Assembly (NCBI GenBank): GCA_946220775.1
Contig: CAMIFC010000021.1
Coordinates: 1 to 34,111 of the forward strand
From: an uncultured Corynebacterium sp.
Lineage (GTDB): Bacteria; Actinomycetota; Actinomycetes; Mycobacteriales; Mycobacteriaceae
Length of the DNA: 34,111 bases
Reading direction: 5' to 3'
The position numbers and the translations under genes were made by a program. The notes beneath the pieces are model-generated. The model did not search any database, was not told the DNA's origin, and saw only the letters and a list, made by a program, of their open reading frames with translations. Positions 33,308-34,111 of this stretch are shown here, one piece after another. Each line of letters opens with the position of its first letter. Position 1 is the stretch's first letter.

Positions 33308-33925
33308 ATGCCAAACCAATCGTTTACCGAACCGCAGTTCACCAACGAACACTCCGAAAGCAACACGGCAACAATGAGCTCCACCACTTTGATCCGCTTC
33401 GCGAAGACCACCGACACCCGGCGCGACCAACCAATTTACCGGGCGTCGACGTCGCTACGCTCCTCCACCGTCACGTTCACCCCGGCGCAACCAAGCCGCA
33501 TCGAAAAGCGACGCCAACGCACCCGCACCTTCGCCGAAGACCCATTCCGCTCCCGTTTCGGACGCCGCCTGCCCAAAGCCATGCGCGAAGAAGCCCGCGG
33601 CATGGATTGGAAAACCTTCCGCCGCACCTACTCACCGGATGACATTCGCGTCGAGCAACTGCGATCCACCCGCCGTTCAGCAGGACGCCGCCACTTCGAA
33701 ATCGGAATCACTGGCCTGCGCGCCGACGGTCTGGGAACCCGAGTTTCGATCACTGCTATGGGCGCACAATCTGCAATGTCCGAGGTTTTAGCTGATCACG
33801 GGCTTGCTGTTGAGATCCTGGAATTCCACCAGTTCGAGATCTTCGAGGCGACCGTCACCTTCATTTACACGATGCACAACTCGAAGCGATCCTGGGCGGT
33901 CGGCTTCGGCGCTGATCATCGCTAG
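33308..33925 (+). CDS. stand-alone protein resembling the LeuA regulatory (dimerisation) domain
   Basis: A 205-residue protein. The C-terminal ~80 residues follow the pattern of the allosteric domain of 2-isopropylmalate synthase: a G...A....L...G..VEILEFHQ run followed by a segment ending SWAVGFG, like GI.V.V.EYNQH and WGVGI in LeuA. The segment RRLPKAMREEA before it resembles the LeuA linker. No catalytic TIM barrel is present. The N-terminal half is basic and probably disordered. The ATG at 33308 has AAGGA about six bases upstream; longer starts to 33155 exist. Its role may be to sense leucine or to pair with LeuA, which is speculation. Confidence 0.65.
   Translation: MPNQSFTEPQFTNEHSESNTATMSSTTLIRFAKTTDTRRDQPIYRASTSLRSSTVTFTPAQPSRIEKRRQRTRTFAEDPFRSRFGRRLPKAMREEARGMDWKTFRRTYSPDDIRVEQLRSTRRSAGRRHFEIGITGLRADGLGTRVSITAMGAQSAMSEVLADHGLAVEILEFHQFEIFEATVTFIYTMHNSKRSWAVGFGADHR
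33554..33568 (-). repeat. near copy of the dispersed GGCGTCC word
   Basis: Reads GGCGGCGTCCGAAAC on the minus strand inside the LeuA-domain gene, with C in place of the T before GGCGTCC. Confidence 0.4.
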
Positions 33926-34000
33926 TGCGCTGTGCTCGGCTGCCACTTTGCTGCACCGGTAGGTGCTTGAGCGCGGTGGGGGCAGGATGGTGCGTGCGGT

Positions 34001-34048
34001 CCCCTCGCACCTGCCTTGGCGGAGATACCCCTCGCACCTGCCTCGGCG
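34001..34048. repeat. 27-bp-period direct repeat at the window end
   Basis: CCCCTCGCACCTGCCTTGGCG (34001-34021) recurs at 34028-34048 with one base changed. It lies in the non-coding stretch 33926-34111, where I see no gene. Confidence 0.75.
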
Positions 34049-34111
34049 CGACATCCCGGCGCAGCGCCCTTTACTCCTGCCCCATCGGGTGCCCTGCCCC
34101 CGCGCCTGCCC

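Overview
The window is chromosomal DNA from a high-GC actinobacterium of the genus Corynebacterium. The evidence is a set of short cell-wall channel peptide genes (PorA-like and PorH-like) between a PPK2 polyphosphate kinase and groEL2, the arrangement known from C. glutamicum, together with the actinobacterial ftsH-fol-DUF3180-DUF6779-DUF2520-panC-panD run and the speE-like/DUF4247/DUF2617/DUF4178 cluster. The 44-residue PorA-like peptide is close in size to those reported for the lipophilic species C. jeikeium and C. urealyticum, so a relative of these is my guess; the species is not established.

Layout. (1) 174-1775: lysS on the minus strand. (2) 2023-3252: a secreted lipoprotein of unknown function. 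(3) 3282-5233: a nitric-oxide response unit with flavohaemoglobin hmp, an NsrR-like Rrf2 regulator and a palindromic operator upstream of the regulator. (4) 5295-6076: two small hypothetical membrane or secreted proteins. (5) 6344-19007: a long minus-strand block. In transcription order it encodes dacB, tilS, hpt, ftsH, folE, folP, folB, folK, DUF3180, DUF6779, a DUF2520 Rossmann protein, panC and panD, with several overlapping or abutting genes. It joins purine salvage, folate synthesis, pantothenate synthesis, protein quality control and tRNA modification. (6) 19115-22801: ppa facing a four-gene speE-like cluster. (7) 22898-24774: rhodanese, MarR regulator and ppk2. (8) 25048-28063: porA-like, porH-like and groEL2, the last under two CIRCE operators. 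(9) 28128-29579: an M20 dipeptidase. (10) 29600-31000: a visibly AT-richer patch with a frameshifted MccF/LD-carboxypeptidase gene and decayed sequence. (11) 31106-33925: a type B carboxylesterase and a stand-alone protein resembling the LeuA regulatory domain.

The most unusual signal is a short DNA word, consensus GGTGGCGTCCKRAAAA. By eye it has ten strict-core copies (TGGCGTCCKRAA) and several near copies across the window, on both strands, inside genes in different frames and between genes. It behaves like a dispersed DNA-level signal (uptake-sequence-like, protein-binding or modification site) rather than a protein-coding constraint. Other points are the tandem CIRCE sites over the groEL2 promoter, a PorH homologue longer than the C. 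glutamicum one, a 30-bp repeat inserted in hmp, the frameshifted mccF-like gene and the free-standing LeuA-like domain. I saw no tRNA, rRNA, CRISPR array, insertion sequence or phage gene.
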